Counted from the stretch's first letter, positions 16,803 to 25,934 are shown. The stretch: 64,000 nucleotides of DNA from Nioella aestuarii (GCF_050896395.1 NZ_JBPBBA010000004.1:124001-188000), one strand, 5' to 3'. Notes: a model not told the origin generated them from the letters alone. A program made the numbers and translations.

Positions 16803-17716
16803 AAAAAGATGAGATCGAAGACAGCTCCGCCCCGCTAATCGAGCATCTGGCAGAGCTTCGGACCCGGCTGATCTGGTCGGTGCTGGCCTTCGTCATTGCT
16901 ATGGTGGCCTGTTTCACTGTGGCCGAACCGATCCTCGAGTTCCTGTTCCAGCCCATCCGGACGATCCTCTTGGAACGGGGTGAAGACCCACGCTTGATCT
17001 TCACCGCCCCACAAGAGAAGTTCTTTACCCTGATCCGGGTATCGGTGGTCATGGGCTTCGGCTTGGCCTTCCCGGTTATTGCTTACCAGATGTGGCGTTT
17101 CGTGGCGCCGGGGCTGTACAAGACCGAAAAGAACGCTTTCCTGCCCTTCCTGATCGCCTCGCCGCTGCTGTTCCTGGCCGGTGCTGCATTCGCCCATTTC
17201 GTGGTGACGCCGCTGGCGATGCGGTTCTTTATCGGGTTTTCCGATGTGATCCCGGCTCTTACGTCGCTGATCACCGGCATGGAGTCCGGTGTTGAACCCG
17301 GCACCAATGATGAGCTTCAGACCGTCTTCCTTGGCTCGGTGAAGGAGTCACTGGATCTGGAACTCAAGTTCATCTTCGCTTTTGGCATCTGCTTCCAGTT
17401 GCCGGTTCTGTTGACCCTGATGGGCAAGGCCGGGCTGGTCTCTGCCGAGGGGTTGGGGAATGTCCGCAAATACGCCGTAGTTGGCATTCTGGTGCTGGCC
17501 GCCCTCGTGACGCCGCCCGACGTGATCACACAGCTGATCCTTTTCGTTGTGGTCTATGGCCTATACGAAATTTCGATCCAGTTGGTCAGGCTGGTAGAGC
17601 GCAAGCGCGAGAAAGAGCTTCGCGAGAGCGGGTATTATGACGATGAGGATGACTCTTCGGCTGAAGAAGAGCCTGAAACCCCGGCTGAGTCTGAGGCCGA
17701 GGACCCCGCGAAATGA
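16799..17716 (+). CDS. tatC: Sec-independent protein translocase TatC
   Basis: Six-helix membrane protein of 305 residues. The N-terminus has the conserved I-E-H-L-A-E-L-R-T-R signal-binding segment, and the first periplasmic loop carries F-x-P-Q-E-K-F. The C-terminus is extended by about 30 acidic residues (YYDDEDDSSAEEEPE), longer than in Escherichia coli. TatC is the signal-peptide receptor of the Tat system. Overlaps tatB and the following DUF815 gene by four bases each. Confidence 0.95.
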   Translation: MKKDEIEDSSAPLIEHLAELRTRLIWSVLAFVIAMVACFTVAEPILEFLFQPIRTILLERGEDPRLIFTAPQEKFFTLIRVSVVMGFGLAFPVIAYQMWRFVAPGLYKTEKNAFLPFLIASPLLFLAGAAFAHFVVTPLAMRFFIGFSDVIPALTSLITGMESGVEPGTNDELQTVFLGSVKESLDLELKFIFAFGICFQLPVLLTLMGKAGLVSAEGLGNVRKYAVVGILVLAALVTPPDVITQLILFVVVYGLYEISIQLVRLVERKREKELRESGYYDDEDDSSAEEEPETPAESEAEDPAK

Positions 17717-18555
17717 GTGAAAACGGTGACCTGAAGCGGATCGCCGAGGCCCTTGAACGTCTGCGCCCCGCGCCGGCTGCGGAACCGGACTGGTCCGCAG
17801 CCACAGCCTTTGTCTGGCATGCGGACCCGGACCGGCTGGATCCAGTGGCCCAGGTCAACCGCGTTGACTTGTCTTTGCTTCTTGGGATCAACCGGGCGCG
17901 TGATATCCTGATGGAGAACACCCGCCAGTTCGCCGATGGACTGCCTGCCAACAACGCTCTTTTGTGGGGATCGCGAGGGATGGGAAAATCCTCTCTCGTC
18001 AAGGCAGTGCATGGCGCGATTGAAGCAGATTTCCCTGAACTGAAACTGGTTGAGGTTCAACGCGAAGACCTGCCCTCTATCGGGCGGCTTCTTTCCATTC
18101 TGCGCAAGGCGCCGGTGCGGATTATCCTCTTCTGCGATGATCTTAGCTTCAGCCATGACGATCAGCACTACAAATCGCTCAAGGCGGTGCTGGATGGCGG
18201 GGTTGAAGGCCGTCCGGACAACGTGCTGTTCTACGCCACCTCGAACCGCCGCCACCTGATGCCGCGCGACATGATCGAAAATGAACGCTCCAGCGCGATC
18301 AATCCGTCGGAAGCGGTTGAGGAAAAGGTGTCCCTGTCGGATCGCTTCGGTCTTTGGCTTGGCTTCCACCCGTGCGATCAGGACGCGTATCTGGCGATGA
18401 TCCGGGGCTATTGCGATGCCTTTGGCGTGCAGATCGACGACGCCACGATGCGGGCCGAGGCCATTGAATGGCAGGCAACGCGCGGGGCGCGATCGGGCCG
18501 GGTGGCTTGGCAGTATTTCACCGATCTGGCGGGGCGTAAGGGCGTTAAAGTTTGA
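17713..18555 (+). CDS. DUF815-family AAA ATPase
   Basis: A 280-residue P-loop ATPase with Walker A GSRGMGKSS near residue 79 and Walker B I-L-F-C-D-D-L-S near residue 140. Other DUF815 hallmarks are ATSNRRHLMPRD and later FGLWLGFHPCDQDAYL. Its molecular role is not established. The four-base ATGA overlap with tatC puts it in the tat operon. Confidence 0.88.
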   Translation: MSENGDLKRIAEALERLRPAPAAEPDWSAATAFVWHADPDRLDPVAQVNRVDLSLLLGINRARDILMENTRQFADGLPANNALLWGSRGMGKSSLVKAVHGAIEADFPELKLVEVQREDLPSIGRLLSILRKAPVRIILFCDDLSFSHDDQHYKSLKAVLDGGVEGRPDNVLFYATSNRRHLMPRDMIENERSSAINPSEAVEEKVSLSDRFGLWLGFHPCDQDAYLAMIRGYCDAFGVQIDDATMRAEAIEWQATRGARSGRVAWQYFTDLAGRKGVKV

Positions 18556-18579
18556 CGCCAACCGCTTGACTGGGAAAAG

Positions 18580-18610
18580 AAAAGGGCGCCTCTGGGACGC
18601 CCTTTTTCGT
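18580..18610. terminator. Bidirectional intrinsic terminator
   Basis: Stem AAAGGGCG (18581-18588) pairs with CGCCCTTT (18598-18605), with T-runs on both sides. It lies between the converging DUF815 and LysM/M23 genes. Confidence 0.8.
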
Positions 18611-19740
18611 TATTCTATGTAGGGCGTCGGATCGACGGATTCAAAGCCTTGCCGCACCTCGAAATGCAGGAAAGCCGGGTCGCCCTCACCCACATCAGCG
18701 ATGGTCTGCCCGCGCGAGACGGTATCGCCGCGCTCCACCCGAATATTATCGATATTGGCGTATACCGTCAGCAGGTTGCCAGGGTGGCGCAGCACCAGGA
18801 TCGGCACCTGATCGGTGTCGCGAGTGATGGCCGCCACTTCACCCGCTGCCGCTGCACGAACCGGCGTACCGGCTGAGGCCGAGAGGTCGATACCTTCGTT
18901 CCGGGCGCTGTAGGGGCGCAGGATCTGGCCGGGCACTGGGCGCTGCATCTGCGGTTCCGAGTTTGCAGCAGCCGTTTCTTCCGGCGTCGGGGTCGGGTCG
19001 TCCAAGGCTGGGGCCTCGGGCAGTTCAGCCGTTGTGATGTTCTCGGGCAGCGGGTCCGAGGCAGAGGGCGGCACAGGGGTCACTGACTCACCCGGCGAGT
19101 TGCCGTCAGGCGAGGACGATGCAGCTTCCAGCACGATCGGGATGATCAGGAATTGCCCCTCGCGCACGGTCAGCTCTGGTCCAAGCCCGTTCCATTCCGC
19201 CAAGGCGCGCACAGAGACGCCATACAGGCGCGAAACGGAGTAGGCGGTCTCACCCCGTGCGACACGGTGGCGGACCGGTTCGGCCCCGCCTTGCACCTGT
19301 AGAACCGGCGCGGTGGACACGGCAGGCGCATCCGCATCGGCACGGTCAATTGCCGCCGACGCGATCGAGGTGATGTCAGTCGTGCTGGCCGACGCCCCCG
19401 GCGGGGTGATCCGGCGGGGCAGGGCCAACACCTCGCCTTCGCGCAGCGGATCAGCTTCGTTTCTACCGTTAAAGCTTGCCAATTCGGCGGCATCCATGCC
19501 GATCCGGCTGGCGACGGTGCTTAGGCTGTCCCCTCGGTTGGCAACCACCACCTGATAGGTGGGATAGGTGATCAGCCCGAACTGGTCGGGCTCGGGACGG
19601 CTGGCGGTGGCGGCCTCGGTGGCGGGTGTGGCCGCCGTGATCCCGTTGTTGCGGAAATCGAAGTCGAAGCCGCCGGGCGTGTTACATGCCGCCAAGAGCG
19701 GCAGGGTCAGGCCAAGGGCGATCTGCGGAAATCTTTTCAT
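18610..19740 (-). CDS. NlpD-like LysM/M23 lipoprotein
   Basis: From ATG 19740 the product has 376 residues and starts MKRFPQIALGLTLPLLAAC, a lipoprotein signal with L-A-A-C. Two LysM modules follow (around T-Y-Q-V-V-V-A-N-R-G-D-S-L and V-R-H-R-V-A-R-G-E-T-A-Y-S), then a Pro/Glu-rich linker. A C-terminal LytM/M23 domain contains G-I-D-L-S-A-S-A-G-T-P-V and L-H-F-E-V-R. The first zinc-binding His is replaced (N-E-G-I-D), as in E. coli NlpD, so it more likely activates an amidase at division than cuts peptidoglycan itself. Its position below surE-pcm is the classical one for nlpD. Confidence 0.85.
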   Translation of the reverse strand: MKRFPQIALGLTLPLLAACNTPGGFDFDFRNNGITAATPATEAATASRPEPDQFGLITYPTYQVVVANRGDSLSTVASRIGMDAAELASFNGRNEADPLREGEVLALPRRITPPGASASTTDITSIASAAIDRADADAPAVSTAPVLQVQGGAEPVRHRVARGETAYSVSRLYGVSVRALAEWNGLGPELTVREGQFLIIPIVLEAASSSPDGNSPGESVTPVPPSASDPLPENITTAELPEAPALDDPTPTPEETAAANSEPQMQRPVPGQILRPYSARNEGIDLSASAGTPVRAAAAGEVAAITRDTDQVPILVLRHPGNLLTVYANIDNIRVERGDTVSRGQTIADVGEGDPAFLHFEVRQGFESVDPTPYIE

Positions 19741-19804
19741 CGGCTCTGCAACCTCAATTCTATCTGAAACTATGGCCCCCTTGGAAACGGGGTCTTGCCG
19801 CAGC

Positions 19805-19832
19805 AAAAGCCCTGCGGGTTTCGCAGGGTTTT
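19805..19832 (-). terminator. Intrinsic terminator below pcm
   Basis: CCCTGCG (19810-19816) pairs with CGCAGGG (19822-19828) around the loop GGTTT, followed on the minus strand by a short T-run. It separates surE-pcm from the LysM/M23 gene. Confidence 0.75.
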
Positions 19833-19870
19833 ACACGCGAATCGCCGTAGGTTTCCAGCCCATAGGCGGT

Positions 19871-20512
19871 TTAGTCCTGGGCCATGCCCTCGATCAGCGG
19901 AACGAAGCGCACCGGGCAGAGCTCATCATAGTGCAGGCCCTGCGCTGTTTTGGTGACTTTGATCAGGCTTTGTACCGCGTCCGACTGGCCGACCGGCAGC
20001 ACCATGATGCCGCCCTCTTTCAGTTGTGCCAGCAGCGGCCCCGGCGGGTCCTCGGCCGCGGCGGTCACGATGATCCGGTCAAAGGGTGCCTGTTCGGGAA
20101 GCCCGAAGCTGCCATCGCCGGTGATCACGGTGATGTTGTGCAAGCCCAGGGAATGAAACAGCTTTTCTGAATCGCGCGTCAGGCGGCGGTGACGGTCAAC
20201 AGTATAAACGCGCCGCGCCAGATGGCTGAGGATCGCGGCCTGATAGCCAGACCCGGTTCCGACCTCCAACACCTTGTCGCGCGGCTCCACCTTCAGCGCC
20301 TGTGTCATCATCCCAACAACAGAGGGTTGGCTGATTGTCTGGCCGGAACTGATCGGCAGGGGCATGTCGTCATAGGCGCGATCTTCGAAATGTCCTTTAA
20401 CGAACAATCCGCGGTCGACCTTCTCCATAGCTCCGAGCGTGCGCGAATCCGTGACCCCCTTCTGGCGAAGGTGGAACAGGAACTGCATCTTTTGCTCGGC
20501 ATCCCAGGTCAT
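19871..20512 (-). CDS. pcm: Protein-L-isoaspartate O-methyltransferase
   Basis: A 213-residue cytosolic SAM-dependent methyltransferase with the family motif VLEVGTGSGYQAAIL (motif I) and D-x-P-L-P-I-S-x-G-Q-T-I-S-Q-P near residue 60. It repairs isoaspartyl residues in aged proteins. Length is standard. Its ATG overlaps the surE stop by four bases, so the two are co-translated, as in many proteobacteria. Confidence 0.93.
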   Translation of the reverse strand: MTWDAEQKMQFLFHLRQKGVTDSRTLGAMEKVDRGLFVKGHFEDRAYDDMPLPISSGQTISQPSVVGMMTQALKVEPRDKVLEVGTGSGYQAAILSHLARRVYTVDRHRRLTRDSEKLFHSLGLHNITVITGDGSFGLPEQAPFDRIIVTAAAEDPPGPLLAQLKEGGIMVLPVGQSDAVQSLIKVTKTAQGLHYDELCPVRFVPLIEGMAQD

Positions 20513-21294
20513 TCAAGTCGCGCTTTCAGATCGGCCAGAACGTCATGGGCGGTCAGGTCCGCGCGCAGCGGCGTGACCGAGATGAACCCGTCCAGATTGG
20601 CCTGCGCGTCGCTGTCAGGCGCGGTCGGGTTGTGCTGGCTGCCGCCGGTGATCCACAGGAAACGGCGGCCATTAGGCGCGGTGTGCGGCTGTGCGGAAAA
20701 ATGCGTACCCCGACGAAACCCCTGACGAACCACGCGGCGGCCTTTGACCTGGCTGCCAGGCAGGGGTGGGAAATTCACGTTGTAGAACGTGCGATAGTCC
20801 TCTTCGTCCCAGTGGCCGTGATCCAACAGCGCGCGAATGGTCTCGGCGCCGTGCTGCAAGGCCGCTTCGAACGGGTCATCAAGCTGCAGGTTTTCAGGCC
20901 CGAAATACTGCGATAGCGCAATGGACGGAACGCCTTGCAGGGCCGCTTCCATCGCCGCACCAATGGTGCCGGAATAAAGCACGTTCTCGGCGGAATTGTT
21001 GCCCCGGTTAACGCCCGATAGCACCAGATCGGGGCGGCTGTCCTTCATCACGTCATGAAGGCCCGCCAAGACGCAATCGGCCGGTGTTCCTTCTGCCGCG
21101 TAGCGATTGACCCCGAGGCGGGAAATCATCGTGGGGTGCACATAGCTGATGCAATGGCCAACGCCCGATTGCTCGAAGGCAGGCGCCACGATCCAGACCT
21201 CACCATCCGGGCCTGCGATCTCGCGTGCGATGGTTTCCATCACCTTTAGGCCCGGGGCGTTGATGCCGTCGTCGTTGGTGATGAGAATGTGCAT
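20509..21294 (-). CDS. surE: 5'/3'-nucleotidase SurE
   Basis: Protein of 261 residues starting MHILITNDDGINAPG, where N-D-D-G carries the metal-binding aspartates. SGVNRGNN near residue 95 and SGTIGAAMEA near residue 107 are further SurE signatures. It dephosphorylates nucleoside monophosphates. Standard length. First gene of the surE-pcm pair. Confidence 0.95.
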   Translation of the reverse strand: MHILITNDDGINAPGLKVMETIAREIAGPDGEVWIVAPAFEQSGVGHCISYVHPTMISRLGVNRYAAEGTPADCVLAGLHDVMKDSRPDLVLSGVNRGNNSAENVLYSGTIGAAMEAALQGVPSIALSQYFGPENLQLDDPFEAALQHGAETIRALLDHGHWDEEDYRTFYNVNFPPLPGSQVKGRRVVRQGFRRGTHFSAQPHTAPNGRRFLWITGGSQHNPTAPDSDAQANLDGFISVTPLRADLTAHDVLADLKARLE

Positions 21295-21369
21295 GGACCC
21301 GCCCTGAAAAACCTGCCTATACGCCCTGTTAGCTGAGGGGGCAGGCCCGGTAAAGGGGCGAGAGATCAG

Positions 21370-22131
21370 TCAGCCTTCCGAGCGGACCTGCCGGATCATC
21401 GCCAATAGCAGGCCGGCAAGGGCCAATACGATTGCACCGGTAAAGACAACATCACCTTGCGGACTTGTCGCATTGGATATCGCCGTGCCTATGAGCGCCC
21501 AAGCCAGAGCAACATAGTAGGTGATCGGAGGATGCCGCGTCGCAAGCGTTCCGCCGATAAGAATGACGACCCCGAGCCCAAGATAGCTGGCCGTGTCCGG
21601 GGTGATAACAGAATAACCGGCAAGGCTGGTTGCGCCTGCAACACTGGCAGCAGCCGTCAGCCATCCTGCATATAACCCTACGGGACCAGCGGTAAGCCAA
21701 CCGTCGCGGGATTTCGGCGCACGCAACATTGCGACAACCGCGCCTACAAGCATCACGAAGATGAAGAGCGTTGCCATGATCGGGCTGGTCAAGGCAACGC
21801 CGATCCAGCCCGTGCCAATGGCGAGCGACAGGAAGAGAGGCCAGCGCATTGCGTCCCATCCCTCATCGGTGTCGCGCCTGATCAACCCAAAGCCAGCGTG
21901 CAATACCAGCCAGGCATAGATGACGCCCCAGATTGAGAACGCATAGCCAGCCGGTTGCAGCGGCTGTGGCAATGCATCGCGCGGGAAGTCTTCGGGGGAC
22001 CACCCGGTGAAAGGCTCGCTCATTAGTGGGGCGACCGCAAAGGCGAGCGCCGCGCAGACCAGAAGTATCGCCTTCAGCCGAGCTGTGTCGGCGCGGTCTT
22101 CCGGGCCGGTCGGATCAGACAAGGGTGCCAT
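21370..22131 (-). CDS. TspO/MBR-like membrane protein
   Basis: From ATG 22131 the product has 253 residues with about seven hydrophobic helices. The segment P-A-G-Y-A-F-S-I-W-G-V-I-Y around residue 60 is the mark of tryptophan-rich TspO-related proteins, but the length exceeds a normal TspO (about 160). It therefore belongs to a longer relative of unknown role. Its start overlaps the serS stop by 17 bases. Confidence 0.7.
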   Translation of the reverse strand: MAPLSDPTGPEDRADTARLKAILLVCAALAFAVAPLMSEPFTGWSPEDFPRDALPQPLQPAGYAFSIWGVIYAWLVLHAGFGLIRRDTDEGWDAMRWPLFLSLAIGTGWIGVALTSPIMATLFIFVMLVGAVVAMLRAPKSRDGWLTAGPVGLYAGWLTAAASVAGATSLAGYSVITPDTASYLGLGVVILIGGTLATRHPPITYYVALAWALIGTAISNATSPQGDVVFTGAIVLALAGLLLAMIRQVRSEG

Positions 22132-23407
22132 CCGCCGCCAGCCGGGTTTTGCCGCCCAGGTAGGGGTGCAGCGCCTCTGGCAGGTCAACGGAACCGTCCT
22201 CTTGCTGGCCATTCTCCAGAACAGCGATAAGGCAACGGCCCACGGCCACGCCCGAGCCGTTCAGCGTGTGGACGAACTCCGGCTTGCCGCCGCCTGCGGG
22301 CCGGAACCGGGCATTCATCCGCCGCGCCTGGTAGTCGCCGCAGACGGAACAGGAGCTGATCTCGCGATAGGTGTTCTGACCCGGCAGCCAGACCTCGATA
22401 TCATGGGTTCGCCGTGCGCCTGCGCCCATGTCGCCGGTGCACAGCACCACGGTGCGGTAGGGAAGCCCCAGCCGTTCAAGGATTCCTTGCGCGCAATCGG
22501 TCATCCTATCCAGCTCTGCGCGGGACAGATCGGGGTGCGTGACCGAGACCATCTCCACCTTCTCGAACTGGTGCTGGCGCAGCATTCCCGCAGTGTCGCG
22601 GCCCGCGCTGCCGGCTTCCGATCGGAAGCAGAGCGAATGGGCGGTGTAGCGGCGGGGCAGGTAGCTTTCCTCGACGATGTGACCGGCAACGATATTGGTG
22701 AGCGGCACTTCGGAGGTTGGAATGAGCCACCAGCCTTCACGCGTCTGATAGCTGTCCTCGCCGAATTTCGGCAGCTGGCCGGTGCCATACATGGTTTCCG
22801 ACAGCACCAGAACGGGCGGGTTCACTTCCGTCAACCCGTTCTCAACCGTATGAATATCCAGCATAAACTGCGCCAGTGCCCGGTGGAGGCGCGCGACGCC
22901 CCCGGACAGCATCACGAAGCGGGAGCCAGAGAGCTTCGCCGCCGTCTCGAAATCCATGCCGTCCTGGGTGGCGGCCAATTCGTAATGCTCCTTGGGGTCG
23001 AACGTGAACTCCTTCGGCGTGCCCCAACGGCGGATCTCCACGTTGTCGGTCTCGTCCGCCCCGTCTGGCACATCATCATGGGGCAAGTTCGGCAGCGCCT
23101 CCAACAGCGCCTTCAACGCCGCGTCCTTGGCCTTGGCATCTTCATCCAGTCGCGCGATTTCGTCTTTCTTTTCAGCAACAAGCGCGCGCAGGCGTTCAAA
23201 TTCCGCCTCATCGCCAGAGGCCTTGGCCCGGCCTACATCCTTGGACGCGGCGTTGCGTTCGGCCTGCGCGTTTTCGGCTGCGGAAATGCAGGCGCGGCGC
23301 TCTTCGTCGAGCGCCAGAATGGCGGGCGATTGCGCAGGCAGGCCGCGGCGGGCCATGGCGGCATCAAAGGCTGCGGGGTTGTCGCGGATGGCGCGGATAT
23401 CGTGCAT
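22115..23407 (-). CDS. serS: Seryl-tRNA synthetase
   Basis: 430-residue class II synthetase. Residues 1-110 form the coiled-coil tRNA-binding arm. The catalytic core contains FRSEAGSAGRDTAGMLRQHQF (motif 2, shown here to 20 residues or less as FRSEAGSAGRDTAG then LRQHQF) and a motif 3 with L-N-G-S-G-V-A-V-G-R. It charges tRNA-Ser and tRNA-Sec. Length is standard. The ATG is the first codon matching the family N-terminus MHDIRAIRDNPAAFD. Confidence 0.95.
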   Translation of the reverse strand: MHDIRAIRDNPAAFDAAMARRGLPAQSPAILALDEERRACISAAENAQAERNAASKDVGRAKASGDEAEFERLRALVAEKKDEIARLDEDAKAKDAALKALLEALPNLPHDDVPDGADETDNVEIRRWGTPKEFTFDPKEHYELAATQDGMDFETAAKLSGSRFVMLSGGVARLHRALAQFMLDIHTVENGLTEVNPPVLVLSETMYGTGQLPKFGEDSYQTREGWWLIPTSEVPLTNIVAGHIVEESYLPRRYTAHSLCFRSEAGSAGRDTAGMLRQHQFEKVEMVSVTHPDLSRAELDRMTDCAQGILERLGLPYRTVVLCTGDMGAGARRTHDIEVWLPGQNTYREISSCSVCGDYQARRMNARFRPAGGGKPEFVHTLNGSGVAVGRCLIAVLENGQQEDGSVDLPEALHPYLGGKTRLAADGTLV

Positions 23408-23517
23408 TTTGGGCCTCTTTCGGCGGGCGTTTCGCAGGTTCTATGCCCGAAACCGGGGCGGGTTTGAACCCTGAAATGAGGGGGGCGCCACCCTCACACG
23501 CCCCCGCACAGACAGAA

Positions 23518-23550
23518 AGCCCCCCGCGCCGGGTCTGGCAGCGGGGGGCT
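23518..23550 (-). terminator. Intrinsic terminator below the S74-like gene
   Basis: Stem AGCCCCCCGC (23518-23527) with GCGGGGGGCT (23541-23550), 13-base loop, followed on the minus strand by TTTCTGT. It isolates serS from the upstream gene. Confidence 0.8.
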
Positions 23551-23570
23551 GTCGCAAAAATTTGGCCGGA

Positions 23571-23996
23571 TCAGGGGGCGACGATGGCGGGCTCGATACC
23601 CAGCATCGTGTAGTTCACCGCCAGATAACCGCCGGGCAGGGTGACCACGGCCTCGGGCGTATGGGTCAGAACCTCTTGCGCCATCACACCGCGATGCACG
23701 GTGGGCGAGCCGACATAGCGGTATTCATAGAGCGTCAGCCCGTTGGCGGCGGTGCCCACTGGGGTGATATCGGTCTTGAGCCGCGCATCGCTGATGGCGA
23801 CGGTCTGCCCGTCGCCCGCGTTGATCGCGAGCGCGAACATCACGAGGGCCAGCAGAGGCACAAGGATACCCCCGGCGCTGGAGGACGTGTCCTCGACAAT
23901 CACCTGCGGTTCGAGCACCGGCTCGACATAGCCGCTGGCAGCCAGCGGATTGGCCAGCGCGGCGGATAGGGCGGTTGCGGTCAGTAGCTTCTTCAT
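23571..23996 (-). CDS. Secreted protein with S74-like chaperone domain
   Basis: From ATG 23996 the product has 141 residues: signal peptide MKKLLTATALSAALANPLAA, a hydrophobic helix around residues 43-60, then S-D-A-R-L-K-T-D-I-T and later G-V-M-A-Q-E-V-L. The last two are the core motifs of the peptidase S74 intramolecular chaperone found at the ends of phage tail fibres. Here the domain is short and not attached to a fibre. The Ser of SDARLK is the cleavage nucleophile in phage proteins. Function in this setting is unknown. Confidence 0.75.
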   Translation of the reverse strand: MKKLLTATALSAALANPLAASGYVEPVLEPQVIVEDTSSSAGGILVPLLALVMFALAINAGDGQTVAISDARLKTDITPVGTAANGLTLYEYRYVGSPTVHRGVMAQEVLTHTPEAVVTLPGGYLAVNYTMLGIEPAIVAP

Positions 23997-24452
23997 GGTC
24001 CCTCCACATGATTGACTTGCACAAACATTAACGCGGGGATGCGGGCGGGCGAAGAGAATTCGTTGCGATGGTGGGGAGGAGGAGGCCCCCGCCTGCGCGG
24101 GGGTGACAGGGGGAACGCCCTCGACGACGCGCGCGGGTGTGAGCAGGCTACCTAGAAACGCTCCGGGGGAGCTGCGCCCACGACCGGGCGGAGCCCCGAG
24201 GCCGGGTAAGCCGCGGCATCGACGACGCGCGCGGGGGCGATGCTGCCTCTCTACGGTGCGCTTTATCCCGGCCAAGCCCGGATGACCTCAATCATCAGCG
24301 CAGGTGTCAGCCAAATCGCCTCCGCGTGGGGGCGCGTCGGCGATGGCGCGGCGGCTTCGCCTTTACTCCGCGCGGGGTGGGGATTGAGGGTGGTAGGGAG
24401 GGCAGTTTGGCCATCCTACGTTTGCTATCTAGTGATTGACTTCTGACATCTG
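23997..24452. other. 456-bp gene-free region with hairpin repeats
   Basis: Contains a REP-like hairpin with CCCCCGC (24086-24092) and GCGGGGG (24097-24103). TCGACGACGCGCGCGGG occurs twice (24121-24137 and 24219-24235), 98 bp apart. No supported gene. Confidence 0.5.
24121..24235 (+). repeat. Pair of 17-bp direct repeats
   Basis: TCGACGACGCGCGCGGG at 24121-24137 and 24219-24235, identical, next to a GC-rich REP-like hairpin at 24086-24103. Confidence 0.6.
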
Positions 24453-25115
24453 CTAGTGAACCCGCATCCGAATGCGACCCCAATCGTTCCTATACTGGTC
24501 TTTTGCAAGACGCATCGCCGCAGAAAAAACCTTACTCGAACAGTCAGAAATGTCCGCATTCGTCAATTCACGACACAGTGCCCTATAGTAAGCCTTACAC
24601 GGTTCACGCTCACTCCTACCGTCTGTCCGAGGAATAACTATTTGGGTAGGAAGGTTAATTTGAAAATCACCGCAAACCCCACGCAAATGCTTAAGATATG
24701 CTTCTCGGTCCCGGCTAACCATTAGCACCAAAAAGCACTCAGGAGTGAACGGAATGACAAGCTTGCTTTCTCCCTCAGAAAAATAGAAAGATACGTGCTC
24801 ATTATTCGGATTGACTTGACGCTGCTCCTGCATCGTATCTTCGACATCACCATCCATAAGTAGCGAGACCCTTGAAATAGTGTCATTCTGTGCTCTTAGT
24901 GCGCGAAACAAATCGATTGCAGACGTCCAGCTACCAGCACTTATTACCTTATACTTTGGGCGCTTTTCCGGAAGAAGATCAACGGCCGCACATTCAAATA
25001 CAGCTTCAACGAAATCTCTTGCGGACGCATCTTCAACAACGAAAATCCGGTCTGTTGCCCGCTCTTCGCTGCCAGCCATCGCACCAAGAACAACAGATTT
25101 TTGTGGCCCGATCAC
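24453..25115 (-). CDS. TOPRIM-like C-terminal half of an OLD-type protein
   Basis: 220 residues from a GTG at 25115. Acidic residues at the positions expected of a TOPRIM domain are seen: Glu28 in I-F-V-V-E-D and D88-G-D90 in S-L-L-M-D-G-D. The frame is identical to that of the upstream ATPase and is separated from it only by one TGA (25146-25148) and ten sense codons before the GTG. That GTG has no ribosome site. Together the two parts match the ATPase-TOPRIM layout of OLD-family nucleases used in phage defence. The cassette is clearly poorer in GC than its neighbours, suggesting transfer. Confidence 0.7.
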   Translation of the reverse strand: MIGPQKSVVLGAMAGSEERATDRIFVVEDASARDFVEAVFECAAVDLLPEKRPKYKVISAGSWTSAIDLFRALRAQNDTISRVSLLMDGDVEDTMQEQRQVNPNNEHVSFYFSEGESKLVIPFTPECFLVLMVSRDREAYLKHLRGVCGDFQINLPTQIVIPRTDGRSEREPCKAYYRALCRELTNADISDCSSKVFSAAMRLAKDQYRNDWGRIRMRVH

Positions 25116-25145
25116 GATCGAGTGAGATTCGGCATCTTTCTTGAG

Positions 25146-25934
25146 TCACAAGATCTGATTTTGCTTGGAAAGCTTGAGCAATGTAGCAGAGTGCGTCGAA
25201 AAAATAGCCGTATGGTTTCCCTCCGAGGTTAATCTAGAAATGATTGAAAAAAGGCGAGCCTGTGCCGTGGGGTGTAACGCAATCTCCAATTCATCTATTA
25301 GGATTAAGCTTTGAGATGGAAGAGCAAGAACGCGCTTCAACAACTTCAATACGCATAGCTCACCAACAGACAGGAGTTTTTCTCCAAAGTAGTCATATGG
25401 AGATTGATGACCTTTCCTAATAACAAATGCTTCGTTTACGCCACGTGTCACATTCACAACCCTAAGGTTACTGAATCGGTTCGTGTTAAAAACCTCATTT
25501 GCTAAGTCAATTATTCTTTGATTGGCAGAGCGAGACCGAGCTGGATTGAAGTCTTCGGGTTTGGGTGTAATCCGATCCGCTGTAGCGCCAATGTGCACGA
25601 CGCCGTTAAATCCAATTTTTCTTAGAAGCGAGGCCTGACTCCTGGGACGTGGAACCCAGCGATGCCTGTTCCTCCTGTAAGCCACACGGCTCTTGTTGAC
25701 TTGATACGAGACCTGAGCATTTTCAAAGCTAACCAACCGTCGACTTATCGATGAGGATGGAAAGTGATCTCTAAATGCATCTTTGTAATTAATTCGATAA
25801 AGACAAGTCAGAAGTGCAGATTTGCCTACGCCATTTGCGCCGGTCAACAACCAGGTCCCGGATTTTGGTATTGGAAACTCTAGGTGTTGTATCGACTTCA
25901 GGTTTCTGATTTCAAGCAAAGGCCTATTACTCAC
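25146..25934 (-). CDS. ABC-type AAA ATPase, N-terminal half of an OLD-type protein
   Basis: From GTG 25934 the product has 262 residues. Walker A is GANGVGKS (32-39), a signature-like L-L-S-V-G-E-L follows near 188, Walker B is SLILIDELEIALHP near 210, and the H-loop F-S-T-H-S-A-T is near 248, just before the TGA at 25146-25148. The start GTG overlaps the thyX stop (GTGA), so it is translationally attached to thyX. SMC/OLD-like ATPases normally continue into a nuclease part, and here that part follows in the same frame after the stop. Confidence 0.75.
   Translation of the reverse strand: MSNRPLLEIRNLKSIQHLEFPIPKSGTWLLTGANGVGKSALLTCLYRINYKDAFRDHFPSSSISRRLVSFENAQVSYQVNKSRVAYRRNRHRWVPRPRSQASLLRKIGFNGVVHIGATADRITPKPEDFNPARSRSANQRIIDLANEVFNTNRFSNLRVVNVTRGVNEAFVIRKGHQSPYDYFGEKLLSVGELCVLKLLKRVLALPSQSLILIDELEIALHPTAQARLFSIISRLTSEGNHTAIFSTHSATLLKLSKQNQIL

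Noticed and set aside
24000..24275. Upstream extension of the S74-like gene
   Set aside because: It translates a REP-like hairpin; the signal peptide begins at 23996.
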